Position numbers and translations under genes: made by a program. The notes beneath the pieces are model-generated. The model made no database searches and had not been told where the DNA came from. It was given only the letters and a program-made list of their open reading frames with translations. A stretch of DNA of 20,461 nt from a virus. This document shows positions 7,874-14,792 of this stretch, in pieces; the first letter of the stretch is position 1; every line of letters starts with the position of its first letter. The stretch is taken from positions 1 to 20,461 of the IMG/VR virus record IMGVR_UViG_3300017768_000118. The stretch is one strand, 5' to 3'.

Positions 7874-8206
7874 TCATTCACTCGGAAAATCAAGACGATC
7901 ATCCATGTCCTCTCGACATCTTTCAGCATACATGGCACATAGCATGTTCCATACAACAGCTGCCGCATGATCTTCATCATCCTTACTGGACCACCATGCT
8001 TCTAAATGTCGATGAGCACAATCATAATACACACTCAACGGCATACCTTTCATCCAGTTGTTCTCTCCATACTTTTCTGCACCATCTAGAAACCTTTTCA
8101 TCACACGTTTTAATTCTTTCTGTGGTATCAGGCTCATTCTGAGTTTACCATCACCTGTGTCTCGTTGAGCTCCTGTGTCAAATTGTCTATTCTTCTCTTC
8201 CTTCAT
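7874..8206 (-). CDS. dATP/dGTP pyrophosphohydrolase-like protein
   Basis: The 110-residue product matches the phage family annotated as dATP/dGTP diphosphohydrolase N-terminal domain. It shows 'FDTGAQRDTGDGKLRMSLIP', 'GAEKYGENNWMKGMP', 'HRHLEAWW' and then 'DDEDHAAAVVWNMLCAMY'. The acidic and histidine positions resemble the all-alpha NTP pyrophosphatase metal site. The predicted reaction is (d)NTP to (d)NMP plus pyrophosphate. ATG 8206 is chosen because the conserved part begins about 9 residues later; ATGs at 8260 and 8221 lie deeper in the preceding gene. With ATG 8206 the overlap with that gene is 20 nt. The role may be pool adjustment during replication, or removal of purine dNTPs; which one is not visible here. 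Confidence 0.75.
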   Translation of the reverse strand: MKEEKNRQFDTGAQRDTGDGKLRMSLIPQKELKRVMKRFLDGAEKYGENNWMKGMPLSVYYDCAHRHLEAWWSSKDDEDHAAAVVWNMLCAMYAERCREDMDDRLDFPSE

Positions 8207-8399
8207 TAATATCCGTTGCATCCTTATGTTGATAGTGTGGAAAGTATGTCCACAATCCACACCATGCTGCCATTATTATAGAAAAAACCGCCATATATGA
8301 ACCTCCACGAGCTAAAATTACTGCTACTATCACATTTATAATACATGCTACTGCTAACATTTTACCCTTGTTGTTCAAGTTTCTCCACGGCGACATCAT
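8187..8399 (-). CDS. Small two-helix membrane protein
   Basis: The 70-residue product has two clear hydrophobic segments, about residues 14-31 (AVACIINVIVAVILARG) and 35-52 (YMAVFSIIMAAWCGLWTY), with a short basic N-terminus and a charged C-terminus, so it is probably a hairpin in the inner membrane. It starts in an ATGA overlap with the upstream gene and overlaps the pyrophosphohydrolase downstream, as a middle gene of a compact operon. Function is unknown; small membrane proteins of this kind in phages include exclusion and holin-like proteins, but nothing specific is seen. Confidence 0.6.
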   Translation of the reverse strand: MMSPWRNLNNKGKMLAVACIINVIVAVILARGGSYMAVFSIIMAAWCGLWTYFPHYQHKDATDINEGREE

Positions 8400-8926
8400 C
8401 GCTTAGTAGTTATCTTCGGTCCGGTTTTATTCCACAGATCAACCTCGCATATTCTCAGATTATCACCATTGATAGAAAATCTTTTGATATCCCCAGTACT
8501 TGTACGCTTTCTAGTCAATCCACGCTTCTCAATCTCTACACAATCAACTAGATCTGTACCATTATATCCATGCTCGTAAGATGTGCTAAATAGACCATCC
8601 GGATGTGTAAATCCAATAATAACACCATACACAGGTTTGCTGTGAGTGTTTTTACGTTGTACAACGTCTCCCAATTCGTAATTGCCTTTAGTATTAAATG
8701 TGAATGTCTCATCAATTAGTTTACATCGTTCAATCGGTACTCTCTTTCTTCTAAAAGAGCCATCAAGTTTGTATATAGGTTTAAGTCTCTTATCATATAA
8801 AATAATTTCGTAGCTTTTATCTCCAACGTAACCGTAAACCTCTCCTACATGTAATTTACTATCATATTTACATTTGATCACGCTGCCTATCTCAATCTCT
8901 CCTTCTCTATCAATTTTCAGTATCAT
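8396..8926 (-). CDS. Hypothetical protein, possible tandem SH3/KOW-like barrels
   Basis: This 176-residue gene is not recognised. The sequence is beta-rich and basic. Two segments look alike: 'IGSVIKCKYDSKLHVGEVYG' near the start and 'LGDVVQRKNTHSKPVYGVII' near residue 85. Each resembles the 'G-D-V-V...G-x-V' pattern of small SH3-like barrels, often RNA- or protein-binding. No catalytic motif or membrane segment is seen. It overlaps the lipoprotein gene by 17 nt and the membrane protein gene by 4 nt, so it belongs to the same transcript. Confidence 0.55.
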   Translation of the reverse strand: MILKIDREGEIEIGSVIKCKYDSKLHVGEVYGYVGDKSYEIILYDKRLKPIYKLDGSFRRKRVPIERCKLIDETFTFNTKGNYELGDVVQRKNTHSKPVYGVIIGFTHPDGLFSTSYEHGYNGTDLVDCVEIEKRGLTRKRTSTGDIKRFSINGDNLRICEVDLWNKTGPKITTKR

Positions 8927-9143
8927 ATTTTAGTGGTATTATTGTGTTATTTACTGTTTGCTTGGCGAGCACAATTTTTTGCTCTTCAGTTAGATTATTA
9001 TCTACAAATTTGTGTTTAATAGTTAAATTTACAGGTGCAGAATTTAAATCAATCTTAATATTATGATCGAGTGTTATATGATGTGTTGAATGCATGTAGC
9101 AACCTGTTTGAAATAATAGTAATATAGATGTAATGAATTTCAT
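8910..9143 (-). CDS. Small putative lipoprotein
   Basis: The 77-residue product begins 'MKFITSILLLFQTGCYM', a short lysine start, a hydrophobic core and a cysteine at residue 15 after Thr-Gly, consistent with a lipoprotein signal although the -3 residue (Gln) is unusual. The mature part is about 60 residues, beta-rich then helical, with no recognised domain. It is first in a four-gene unit with the hypothetical, membrane and pyrophosphohydrolase genes. An envelope role such as superinfection exclusion is possible but is only an inference from size and location. A 24-bp inverted repeat lies 2 nt before its ATG. Confidence 0.6.
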   Translation of the reverse strand: MKFITSILLLFQTGCYMHSTHHITLDHNIKIDLNSAPVNLTIKHKFVDNNLTEEQKIVLAKQTVNNTIIPLKYDTEN

Positions 9144-9145
9144 TA

Positions 9146-9169
9146 ATTATCAGATGTTATACTGATAAT
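9146..9169. repeat. Perfect 8-bp inverted repeat upstream of the lipoprotein gene
   Basis: ATTATCAG (9146-9153) and CTGATAAT (9162-9169) are separated by 8 nt. The block ends 2 nt before the ATG at 9143 and overlaps a possible -10 (TATAAC). It could be an operator for a dimeric regulator or, in RNA, a hairpin directly before the start codon. A TTGCAC/17 nt/CATATT promoter-like pair reads into it on the minus strand. Confidence 0.5.
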
Positions 9170-9203
9170 ATGTTATGTTTTCATGATTAGTGCAACTATA
9201 TTG

Positions 9204-9737
9204 CTAGGTTAATTGTACAACCCACAGATCAGTCGCCATCTCATGTAACTTGTCTGTTAGTGATTGTATTCCGTAAACATTGTTTCGTGTTGAACATTCC
9301 GAGACAACCGGGCCTTCATCTACACCTGAAGTAACTCGATGTATTACACAACCTATTAAATCATACTCTTTAATGGTCTCTTCAGCGACTTTCTTTTGAG
9401 GGTCTGCTCCTTTCAACTCCGGGTATTTAGTTATCAACCCTGGGTGTAGGTTATAGATTTCATAGTCCTTACATATCTTCCCCGGTACTATTCTCATCCA
9501 TCCGTGTAATGTTACGATACTATCCTCTAGTATTATGCGTTCATAATCTTCAATTTCTGGTCGATTTGATGTGTATACAATATCCGTATTACTTGCTATG
9601 TTCTTATTGATACACGTTGCACCTGGTTTATTGTTTGTTACTATTCGATCCGGTAACCGGTTGATTTTTCTTGAAATGTTGTAAATCTCCGAACCAGTAT
9701 GGCTGAAGAATGCTGTCCATTTTTTACCTTCTATCAT
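9204..9737 (-). CDS. dpdN: GART-fold formyltransferase, probable dPreQ1 formyltransferase (DpdN-like)
   Basis: The 177-residue product has the formyltransferase fold of PurN (10-formyl-THF-dependent glycinamide ribonucleotide transformylase). The opening 'FFSHTGSEIYNISRKI' parallels the PurN nucleotide loop. 'YNLHPGLI' supplies N96 and H98, and 'IHRVTSGVDEGPVV' supplies D140, the full Asn-His-Asp catalytic set. The gene is joined to dpdA by an ATGA overlap, so the two proteins are made from one mRNA in coupled fashion. DpdN is the name of a predicted phage enzyme that formylates the aminomethyl group of preQ1 in DNA; with QueF and DpdA present, that role fits better than purine synthesis. PurN itself remains the alternative, since marine phages also carry purN; sequence alone does not settle it. 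Confidence 0.75.
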   Translation of the reverse strand: MIEGKKWTAFFSHTGSEIYNISRKINRLPDRIVTNNKPGATCINKNIASNTDIVYTSNRPEIEDYERIILEDSIVTLHGWMRIVPGKICKDYEIYNLHPGLITKYPELKGADPQKKVAEETIKEYDLIGCVIHRVTSGVDEGPVVSECSTRNNVYGIQSLTDKLHEMATDLWVVQLT

Positions 9738-10582
9738 AATGTGACTGCAGACCCGAGTGACACATGCCGGTTTAGTATCTTTTTAAACATGTTTGTATTA
9801 TAATATATGGCCTCTAGCTGTGTATCATCGACCTTATGTTCTATCAGATCCGCTAGTAGCGTCTTTGGTTTCTTATATAGTCCCATATCATCATTATATC
9901 TGAGACCTTTAATTCCAGCAACCACCGGGTTGCTTGTATCAACACTCTTAATATTGTATACGTTATTGTTAACATAATATTTAAACTCCCTAGCAAGGCT
10001 GCACCCTAACAAATGATGTGGCTTCTCCCAACACCAATGACCCTCATCAATTAATTGTCGTATAAATCTTTTCCTACCTGAACAGAACTTCGTTAATTTA
10101 ATTTCCGCCCAATCATCTTCAACCAACCCGATTGCTTGATAGTAATTATAGTCAAAGCTAATGGCTATGTAATCCGCTCGATCCTTCATGAAGTTATAAC
10201 ATTTAACCAATTCATTCCAATCTCTACCCTGTACAACTCCTATACGTAACGCGTCAGTATTATCACCAAACTTTAATTCCCAATCTTTCCATTGCTGCAT
10301 AGTGTCTGAAGCACTCTCTAACACATCCGGGACTATATACCAGTTAGGTTGTAATTTATCAATCCATTCTACATATTTCTTTGGATCAAAGCTTTTACCC
10401 AACTCAAAAATACTATTATCCAACAATACTGGTATGTCTGTTGTGTCTACCAATTTCTTAAAAAAATTATAATATTCCGGGTGAGTTTCAAATAAATGTA
10501 CTAGTGCATAACCATAGTCATTGTATGATAATGACTCTTGTAATATACTGATCGGGCTCTCATGTGATGTTTCAATCTTCAT
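9734..10582 (-). CDS. dpdA: DNA guanine transglycosylase, DpdA family
   Basis: DpdA enzymes are relatives of tRNA-guanine transglycosylase that exchange guanine in DNA for a 7-deazaguanine. The 282-residue product shows the family pattern: 'SHESPIS' at the N-terminus, 'PVLLDNSIFELG' with acidic D55 (matching the first TGT aspartate), 'WYIVPDVLES', the TGT-like 'RIGVVQG' (residues 113-119), 'HHLLGCSLA' and 'SVDTSNPVVAG' with D215 as the likely nucleophile. The frame is open to an ATG at 10672, but the conserved part begins directly at ATG 10582, and a consensus promoter ends 7 nt before it, so 10582 is preferred and the mRNA would have almost no leader. It is followed by the formyltransferase in an ATGA overlap. 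The subfamily cannot be fixed by eye. Confidence 0.85.
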   Translation of the reverse strand: MKIETSHESPISILQESLSYNDYGYALVHLFETHPEYYNFFKKLVDTTDIPVLLDNSIFELGKSFDPKKYVEWIDKLQPNWYIVPDVLESASDTMQQWKDWELKFGDNTDALRIGVVQGRDWNELVKCYNFMKDRADYIAISFDYNYYQAIGLVEDDWAEIKLTKFCSGRKRFIRQLIDEGHWCWEKPHHLLGCSLAREFKYYVNNNVYNIKSVDTSNPVVAGIKGLRYNDDMGLYKKPKTLLADLIEHKVDDTQLEAIYYNTNMFKKILNRHVSLGSAVTL

Positions 10583-10589
10583 ATAACTT

Positions 10590-10618
10590 ATTATAGAATA
10601 TAGAGTTGCATATGTCAA
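10590..10618 (-). promoter_or_regulatory. Consensus sigma-70 promoter for dpdA-dpdN
   Basis: TTGACA (10618-10613), a 17-nt spacer and TATAAT (10595-10590) form an exact consensus promoter. The predicted start is at about 10583, one base before the dpdA ATG, so the mRNA is essentially leaderless. Confidence 0.9.
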
Positions 10619-10635
10619 CTGTTTTATATTATAAT
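10606..10635 (+). promoter_or_regulatory. Divergent promoter for the clpC-like gene
   Basis: TTGCAT (10606-10611), an 18-nt spacer and TATAAT (10630-10635) precede ATG 10648, giving a predicted leader of about 6 nt and no ribosome site. Its -35 overlaps the dpdA -35 inside a 15-bp near-palindrome, GTTGCATATGTCAAC (10605-10619), so the two promoters should compete or share a regulator. Confidence 0.65.
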
Positions 10636-10647
10636 AAATAATAATAT

Positions 10648-13110
10648 ATGAGCAAGTTCCCAAATTTATCAACGAGCTGTAGACGTGTCTTGGCTACCTC
10701 AAAAGTTATAGCATGTGATTGCTTTCATGATTTTCTAACAACTGAGCATTTGTTATTAGGTATACTCGAGCAACGCCGACCATCAATGGGTGTGAAGAAA
10801 TTACTCGAGATGGGTATGGATGTGATGGAGTTTAAAAGCTTTATTATTACTAATCTTAAAAAATACAAAGGAGACAAAAAACCTGTGCTGAACACAATAG
10901 AGCCAACCGATAGGGTGTTAACTATGTTTGAATATGCTAGCTGTATTGCACAAGAGTTAGAATCACCAGTTGTCGATATAGATCACATGTTATTAAGCAT
11001 ACTCGTAAGTGACTCTGGAGCCGGAAATAATCTATTTAAATTAAAAAATATAGATGTAGATTTTCTATATGACTTAATATACACAGAACTGACACCTAAA
11101 GATAAAAAAAATAAAAAGTCAAAACAAAAACAAACTACTGGTCAAACTAATGAGTCAACAAAAGAAACAGAAACAGAAGGTGAGGATAAGTTATTACAAT
11201 TCGCAACAGATTTGACCAAACAAGCGTACAATGGAGAGCTAGATCCTGTTGTTGGTAGAGAAGAAGAACTACAATCTATTATACATGTGTTATGCCGAAG
11301 GAAGAAAAATAACCCAGTATTGATCGGAGAACCCGGTGTTGGAAAAACTGCCATAGTCGAATCGTTAGCACAAAAAATTATCGAAGGTGATGTCCCGGCT
11401 AAACTAAGAAACAAAACAATATATGCATTGGATCTTGCTAGATTGGTAGCAGGTACTATATATAGAGGTCAATTTGAAGAGAGAATAAAAGAAGTTATAG
11501 CTTATGTGAGTTCACGAGATGATGTCATAATGTTTATTGATGAACTACACACACTGGTAGGCGCCGGCAGTGCTACAGGTAGTATGGATGCTAGTAATAT
11601 ACTAAAACCAGCATTAGCGAGAGGTACCATATCTTGTATAGGAGCAACTACAACTAGCGAATATAAAGAGCATATAGAAGCAGACGGTGCACTGGATCGT
11701 AGATTTCAATCAACATATGTAAATGAACCTGCGTGTGATGATGTGATGAACATATTAAGAGGAATTAAAGGTAAGTATGAGACGTTCCATAACGTAAGGT
11801 ATACAATACCAGTTATGTCACATATCGTAGACCTGGCGGATAGATATATAACTGATCGGAACTTTCCAGATAAAGCGATTGATATACTAGATGAAATTGG
11901 AGCTAGAGCTCGTTGTGATCAATACACTCCCAACCCAGACATGCAAAATCTCTTACAAGAGCTAAAAGAAACCACATTAAAAAAACATACAGCAGTCACA
12001 ACACAACAGTTTGAAAAGGGTTTAGAATATAGAGCGCGAGAACAAATCATACAGCAACAACTATTAAAGATGGATGCAGAGACTCTCACTGGTGATGAAA
12101 ATGTCACGTTAAAAATAACTGTAGATGAAGTTTCAGAACTTATTGCTGATAAAACTGGCATACCTGTAGCTAAGTTGAATGAAAGTGAAATTAACACCTT
12201 ACGCAAATTAGAGAGTCGAATGAAGACAGTTGTAGTGGGACAAGAACCTGGCATCTCCAAGATAGTATCCGCTATAAGAAGAAGCCGAGCTGGTGTGAGT
12301 GATCCTGATAAGCCTATATGTTCGTTACTATTTTTAGGCCCGACTGGGGTAGGTAAAACACACCTCGCCAGATGTTTGGGTGATGAGTATTTTGATAACA
12401 ACTGCTTCAAGCAGTTCGATATGTCTGAATTTTCTGAAAAGCATAGTGTAAGTAAATTGATAGGATCACCTCCAGGATACGTCGGTTATGGTGAAGGTGG
12501 TGCCTTGACAGAATTTGTTAGATTCAATCCATACTCTGTTATATTGTTTGATGAGATAGAGAAAGCTCATCCAGAGGTGTTGCAGATATTTTTACAGTTA
12601 TTCGAGTATGGGATGGTGACAGATAGTGAGGGTTTAGAAGTAAACTTCAAAAACACAATCATCGTCATGACGAGTAACATTGGTTCCCATAAGTTTGATA
12701 AGGGAGACACTGTTGGATTCGGTACTGTTAATACAGATATAGATCAAGCTGTAATTAACGAGATACAAAAGCTATACGCACCTGAGTTACTGAACCGGAT
12801 TGATGAGTTAGTTGTCTTCAAGAGGTTGTCAGACAATGATATGGTGACTATAGCTGAGTTGCAGTTGAGCCGGCTCAAGAAAAACGTCCGGAAAAACACA
12901 AAAAATCAATTAACGTTCGATCCTGATGTTGCTAGATTTATTGTGTCAAAAATAGATACAGATAAATATGGAGCACGACCGCTCAAGAGATATATAGTAA
13001 CGGAGATTGAGAATCGAATCGCTGAAGAGATAATGTCTGCGAGAGCAGAACAACCAACAAAATATAATATTAGTGTGAGAAATGGTACTATCTCAGTAAA
13101 TGCTGACTAA
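10648..13110 (+). CDS. clpC: ClpC-like AAA+ protein unfoldase
   Basis: The 820-residue product is a complete class I Clp ATPase. It has a double Clp_N repeat (residues 4-145), a basic linker, AAA module 1 with Walker A GEPGVGKT (227-234) and Walker B IMFIDE (294-299), a short ClpC-style middle segment 'AVTTQQFEKGLEYRARE' (449-465), and AAA module 2 with GPTGVGKT (564-571) and VILFDE (631-636). A 'DTVGFG' loop (VGF, 689-691) stands where ClpA and ClpC carry the tripeptide that docks into ClpP; ClpB lacks it and has a much longer coiled coil. No ClpP is encoded in the window, so the protein could use host ClpP, redirecting host proteolysis, or act as an unfoldase alone. It is transcribed divergently from dpdA. 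ClpA-type naming is the main alternative. Confidence 0.92.
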   Translation: MSKFPNLSTSCRRVLATSKVIACDCFHDFLTTEHLLLGILEQRRPSMGVKKLLEMGMDVMEFKSFIITNLKKYKGDKKPVLNTIEPTDRVLTMFEYASCIAQELESPVVDIDHMLLSILVSDSGAGNNLFKLKNIDVDFLYDLIYTELTPKDKKNKKSKQKQTTGQTNESTKETETEGEDKLLQFATDLTKQAYNGELDPVVGREEELQSIIHVLCRRKKNNPVLIGEPGVGKTAIVESLAQKIIEGDVPAKLRNKTIYALDLARLVAGTIYRGQFEERIKEVIAYVSSRDDVIMFIDELHTLVGAGSATGSMDASNILKPALARGTISCIGATTTSEYKEHIEADGALDRRFQSTYVNEPACDDVMNILRGIKGKYETFHNVRYTIPVMSHIVDLADRYITDRNFPDKAIDILDEIGARARCDQYTPNPDMQNLLQELKETTLKKHTAVTTQQFEKGLEYRAREQIIQQQLLKMDAETLTGDENVTLKITVDEVSELIADKTGIPVAKLNESEINTLRKLESRMKTVVVGQEPGISKIVSAIRRSRAGVSDPDKPICSLLFLGPTGVGKTHLARCLGDEYFDNNCFKQFDMSEFSEKHSVSKLIGSPPGYVGYGEGGALTEFVRFNPYSVILFDEIEKAHPEVLQIFLQLFEYGMVTDSEGLEVNFKNTIIVMTSNIGSHKFDKGDTVGFGTVNTDIDQAVINEIQKLYAPELLNRIDELVVFKRLSDNDMVTIAELQLSRLKKNVRKNTKNQLTFDPDVARFIVSKIDTDKYGARPLKRYIVTEIENRIAEEIMSARAEQPTKYNISVRNGTISVNAD

Positions 13111-13375
13111 TACACATGATTTCTTTTTCAACATCCTGATTTATTGTCTCTACAAACAAATTGTCAATCTCCGGGTAGAAACCATTATTGTCAAAATATT
13201 TTATTAATGTCAGTTCTATAACTTGTGTTTTATAGCATTGCAACAAGTGAGTTACATCTTTTGTTGTGTCACCTTCCATGATCTCATCATAACAAACCGG
13301 ACAGTGTATAGAACCATCTTCTAGATTTTGCTTGTATTGGTCTATATAGTCACTAAGTTTCAAGGTAAATTGCAT
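13088..13375 (-). CDS. Small zinc-finger-like protein
   Basis: This 95-residue gene lies opposite the junction of two plus-strand genes, overlapping the 3' end of the clpC-like gene by 23 nt. It carries 'HCPVCYDEI' followed by 'THLLQC', a C-x2-C ... H-x4-C arrangement (C25, C28, H43, C47) that could bind zinc, then a mainly helical acidic tail. A T4-type late promoter with an extended match (TATAAATACTTAT) stands in front of it, and GGAG lies 2 nt before the ATG. Its ATG and that of the plus-strand membrane protein share the bases CATG at 13373-13376. Function is unknown; a small regulator or adaptor is possible. Confidence 0.55.
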   Translation of the reverse strand: MQFTLKLSDYIDQYKQNLEDGSIHCPVCYDEIMEGDTTKDVTHLLQCYKTQVIELTLIKYFDNNGFYPEIDNLFVETINQDVEKEIMCISQHLLR

Positions 13376-13829
13376 GGCTCCGATAAGTATTTATATGGGA
13401 CCTATATTGAATACAATCATTGGGGCGGGAATAAAAATTGGCGTTAATTGGATAAACGCATGGATTGAGCAAAAAAGGCAAGATCAAATGATGTTAGCCG
13501 CTAGAGACGAGAGACTCATGCAGGCTATACTGGATAATCAACAGCAACAGGCGAACGATCCATTTGTTAAGATAACACGCCGTGTATTGTTCATGAGCAT
13601 AACATTTACATTATGTTTCTTGATGATATATTATGCACTGAACCCAGGCATTACCTATGATGTTATTGTACCACGAGGAGATAGCTCTAGATTTGGTATA
13701 TTCACATGGGTGTTTGGAGGTAAAGATTGGGAGTTAGTGCAAATGACTGGCGGTTTACTACTCACTAGCTTCTTTGATCTATGCTTTATGGTAGTCGGCT
13801 TTTACGCCGTGCCTAGCAAGAGACGTTAA
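13374..13829 (+). CDS. Membrane protein of unknown function (holin-like topology)
   Basis: The 151-residue product has an amphipathic or hydrophobic N-terminus (residues 8-28), a charged helical stretch (32-62), then two membrane segments at about 71-89 (VLFMSITFTLCFLMIYYAL) and 124-146 (TGGLLLTSFFDLCFMVVGF), ending in a basic tail SKRR. A ribosome site AAGG lies 8 nt before the ATG. It is co-oriented with the clpC-like gene about 260 nt upstream, and its stop overlaps the stop of the converging protease gene (TTAA). Small multi-span proteins with charged C-termini include holins, and a secreted protease gene lies beside it, but no diagnostic motif is present. Confidence 0.65.
   Translation: MAPISIYMGPILNTIIGAGIKIGVNWINAWIEQKRQDQMMLAARDERLMQAILDNQQQQANDPFVKITRRVLFMSITFTLCFLMIYYALNPGITYDVIVPRGDSSRFGIFTWVFGGKDWELVQMTGGLLLTSFFDLCFMVVGFYAVPSKRR
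13388..13395 (-). promoter_or_regulatory. T4-type late promoter before the zinc-finger-like gene
   Basis: TATAAATA followed by CTTAT closely matches the extended T4 late consensus TATAAATACTATT. The predicted start at about 13382 leaves a 7-nt leader before ATG 13375. It lies inside the plus-strand membrane protein gene. Confidence 0.65.
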
Positions 13830-14755
13830 TTTTCGAAGAATTCACCAACGGTTGAAGTTTTGTCTTCAATCCTTATAAGAAACTGCTCTTTTTTACCCTT
13901 TTTCTTGGTGCTAATTACCACATCCTTGCTCCCGGCAGTTTCAACCGGTAAATCTTTAATTGTCTTTAGATCAGGTACTGGTAGCTTAGGGTCTAGTGCC
14001 CACATGATGTCATGTTCTTCCGCCCATCTGACCATTCTCCTGATAGGTACCATTAAATTGAACCCTTCACCTGCACCACGGACGATCATTCCTACATATT
14101 GCCCGTCTTGTAAATACACACCACCACCACTACTACCAGGGAATGCTGTAACGGTCGTTTGATCATATTCTACTTTGTCTCTAATACGCCCGACCTGACT
14201 AACAATACCACTGGTCATACTGTTAGAACCAAATTGACCTAGTAACGAACCAACATGAAACAGTGGTGTTCCGATCGGAATGATATTATCTTCTTTATTT
14301 AAATGAAATCGCGCACTGGCTTTTCCGTAATCTTTTGCACGTACCATTAGTACCGCGAGATCCTCTCCAGTGTCTGCATCACTATACTTAATGACAGTTG
14401 CAGCCATCTTCATCTCACCAACCCGGCGGCCACTTTCAACAAGCTCTTTGATTATCTGCACGTCACTAAATTCTACAATTTTCTTCGGCATGCCAGCCTC
14501 AATCACTGTACGTACAGATCTTAAATTGTCGACAACATGCCCACATGTCCATACAAATGTTATTTGTTCTCCACCGATCTCACGTGTTATTAACACGCCA
14601 GAGCCTTCCGAATTGCTGTATTTACCTTCCGATCGTATAGTTACAGATATATCTTGTAGATACTTTGATACATTACGTGTCTCTTTTGGAGACAGTGCAT
14701 ATGTTAAATTGAGTGTTAAGGATAGTAGCAGTATGGTGGTTAATATTCGTTTCAT
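13826..14755 (-). CDS. Secreted trypsin-like (HtrA/S1C-type) serine protease
   Basis: The 309-residue product begins 'MKRILTTILLLSLTLNLTYA', a standard Sec signal peptide with probable cleavage after Ala20. The trypsin fold follows, with a full catalytic triad: H73 in 'WTCGHVV', D132 in 'GEDLAVL' and S209 in 'FPGSSGGGV'. The C-terminal 60 residues are basic and contain no PDZ domain. It should therefore act in the periplasm or outside the cell. ATG 14755 is chosen because a late promoter places the mRNA start at about 14759; an in-frame ATG at 14761 would add two residues. Phage proteases with signal peptides are uncommon; possible roles are lysis, degradation of envelope proteins or receptors, or processing of virion proteins. 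Its target cannot be seen. Confidence 0.88.
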   Translation of the reverse strand: MKRILTTILLLSLTLNLTYALSPKETRNVSKYLQDISVTIRSEGKYSNSEGSGVLITREIGGEQITFVWTCGHVVDNLRSVRTVIEAGMPKKIVEFSDVQIIKELVESGRRVGEMKMAATVIKYSDADTGEDLAVLMVRAKDYGKASARFHLNKEDNIIPIGTPLFHVGSLLGQFGSNSMTSGIVSQVGRIRDKVEYDQTTVTAFPGSSGGGVYLQDGQYVGMIVRGAGEGFNLMVPIRRMVRWAEEHDIMWALDPKLPVPDLKTIKDLPVETAGSKDVVISTKKKGKKEQFLIRIEDKTSTVGEFFEN

Positions 14756-14764
14756 GTACATTTT

Positions 14765-14772
14765 TATTTATA
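14765..14772 (-). promoter_or_regulatory. T4-type late promoter for the secreted protease
   Basis: An exact TATAAATA with its end 9 nt before ATG 14755. The predicted start at about 14759 gives a leader of about 4 nt and no ribosome site. Confidence 0.7.
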
Positions 14773-14792
14773 CATGAGAACCTAGTATACAA

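Noticed and set aside
10583-10672. Longer DpdA N-terminus starting at 10672
   Set aside because: It would run through the promoter elements, and the conserved sequence begins at ATG 10582.
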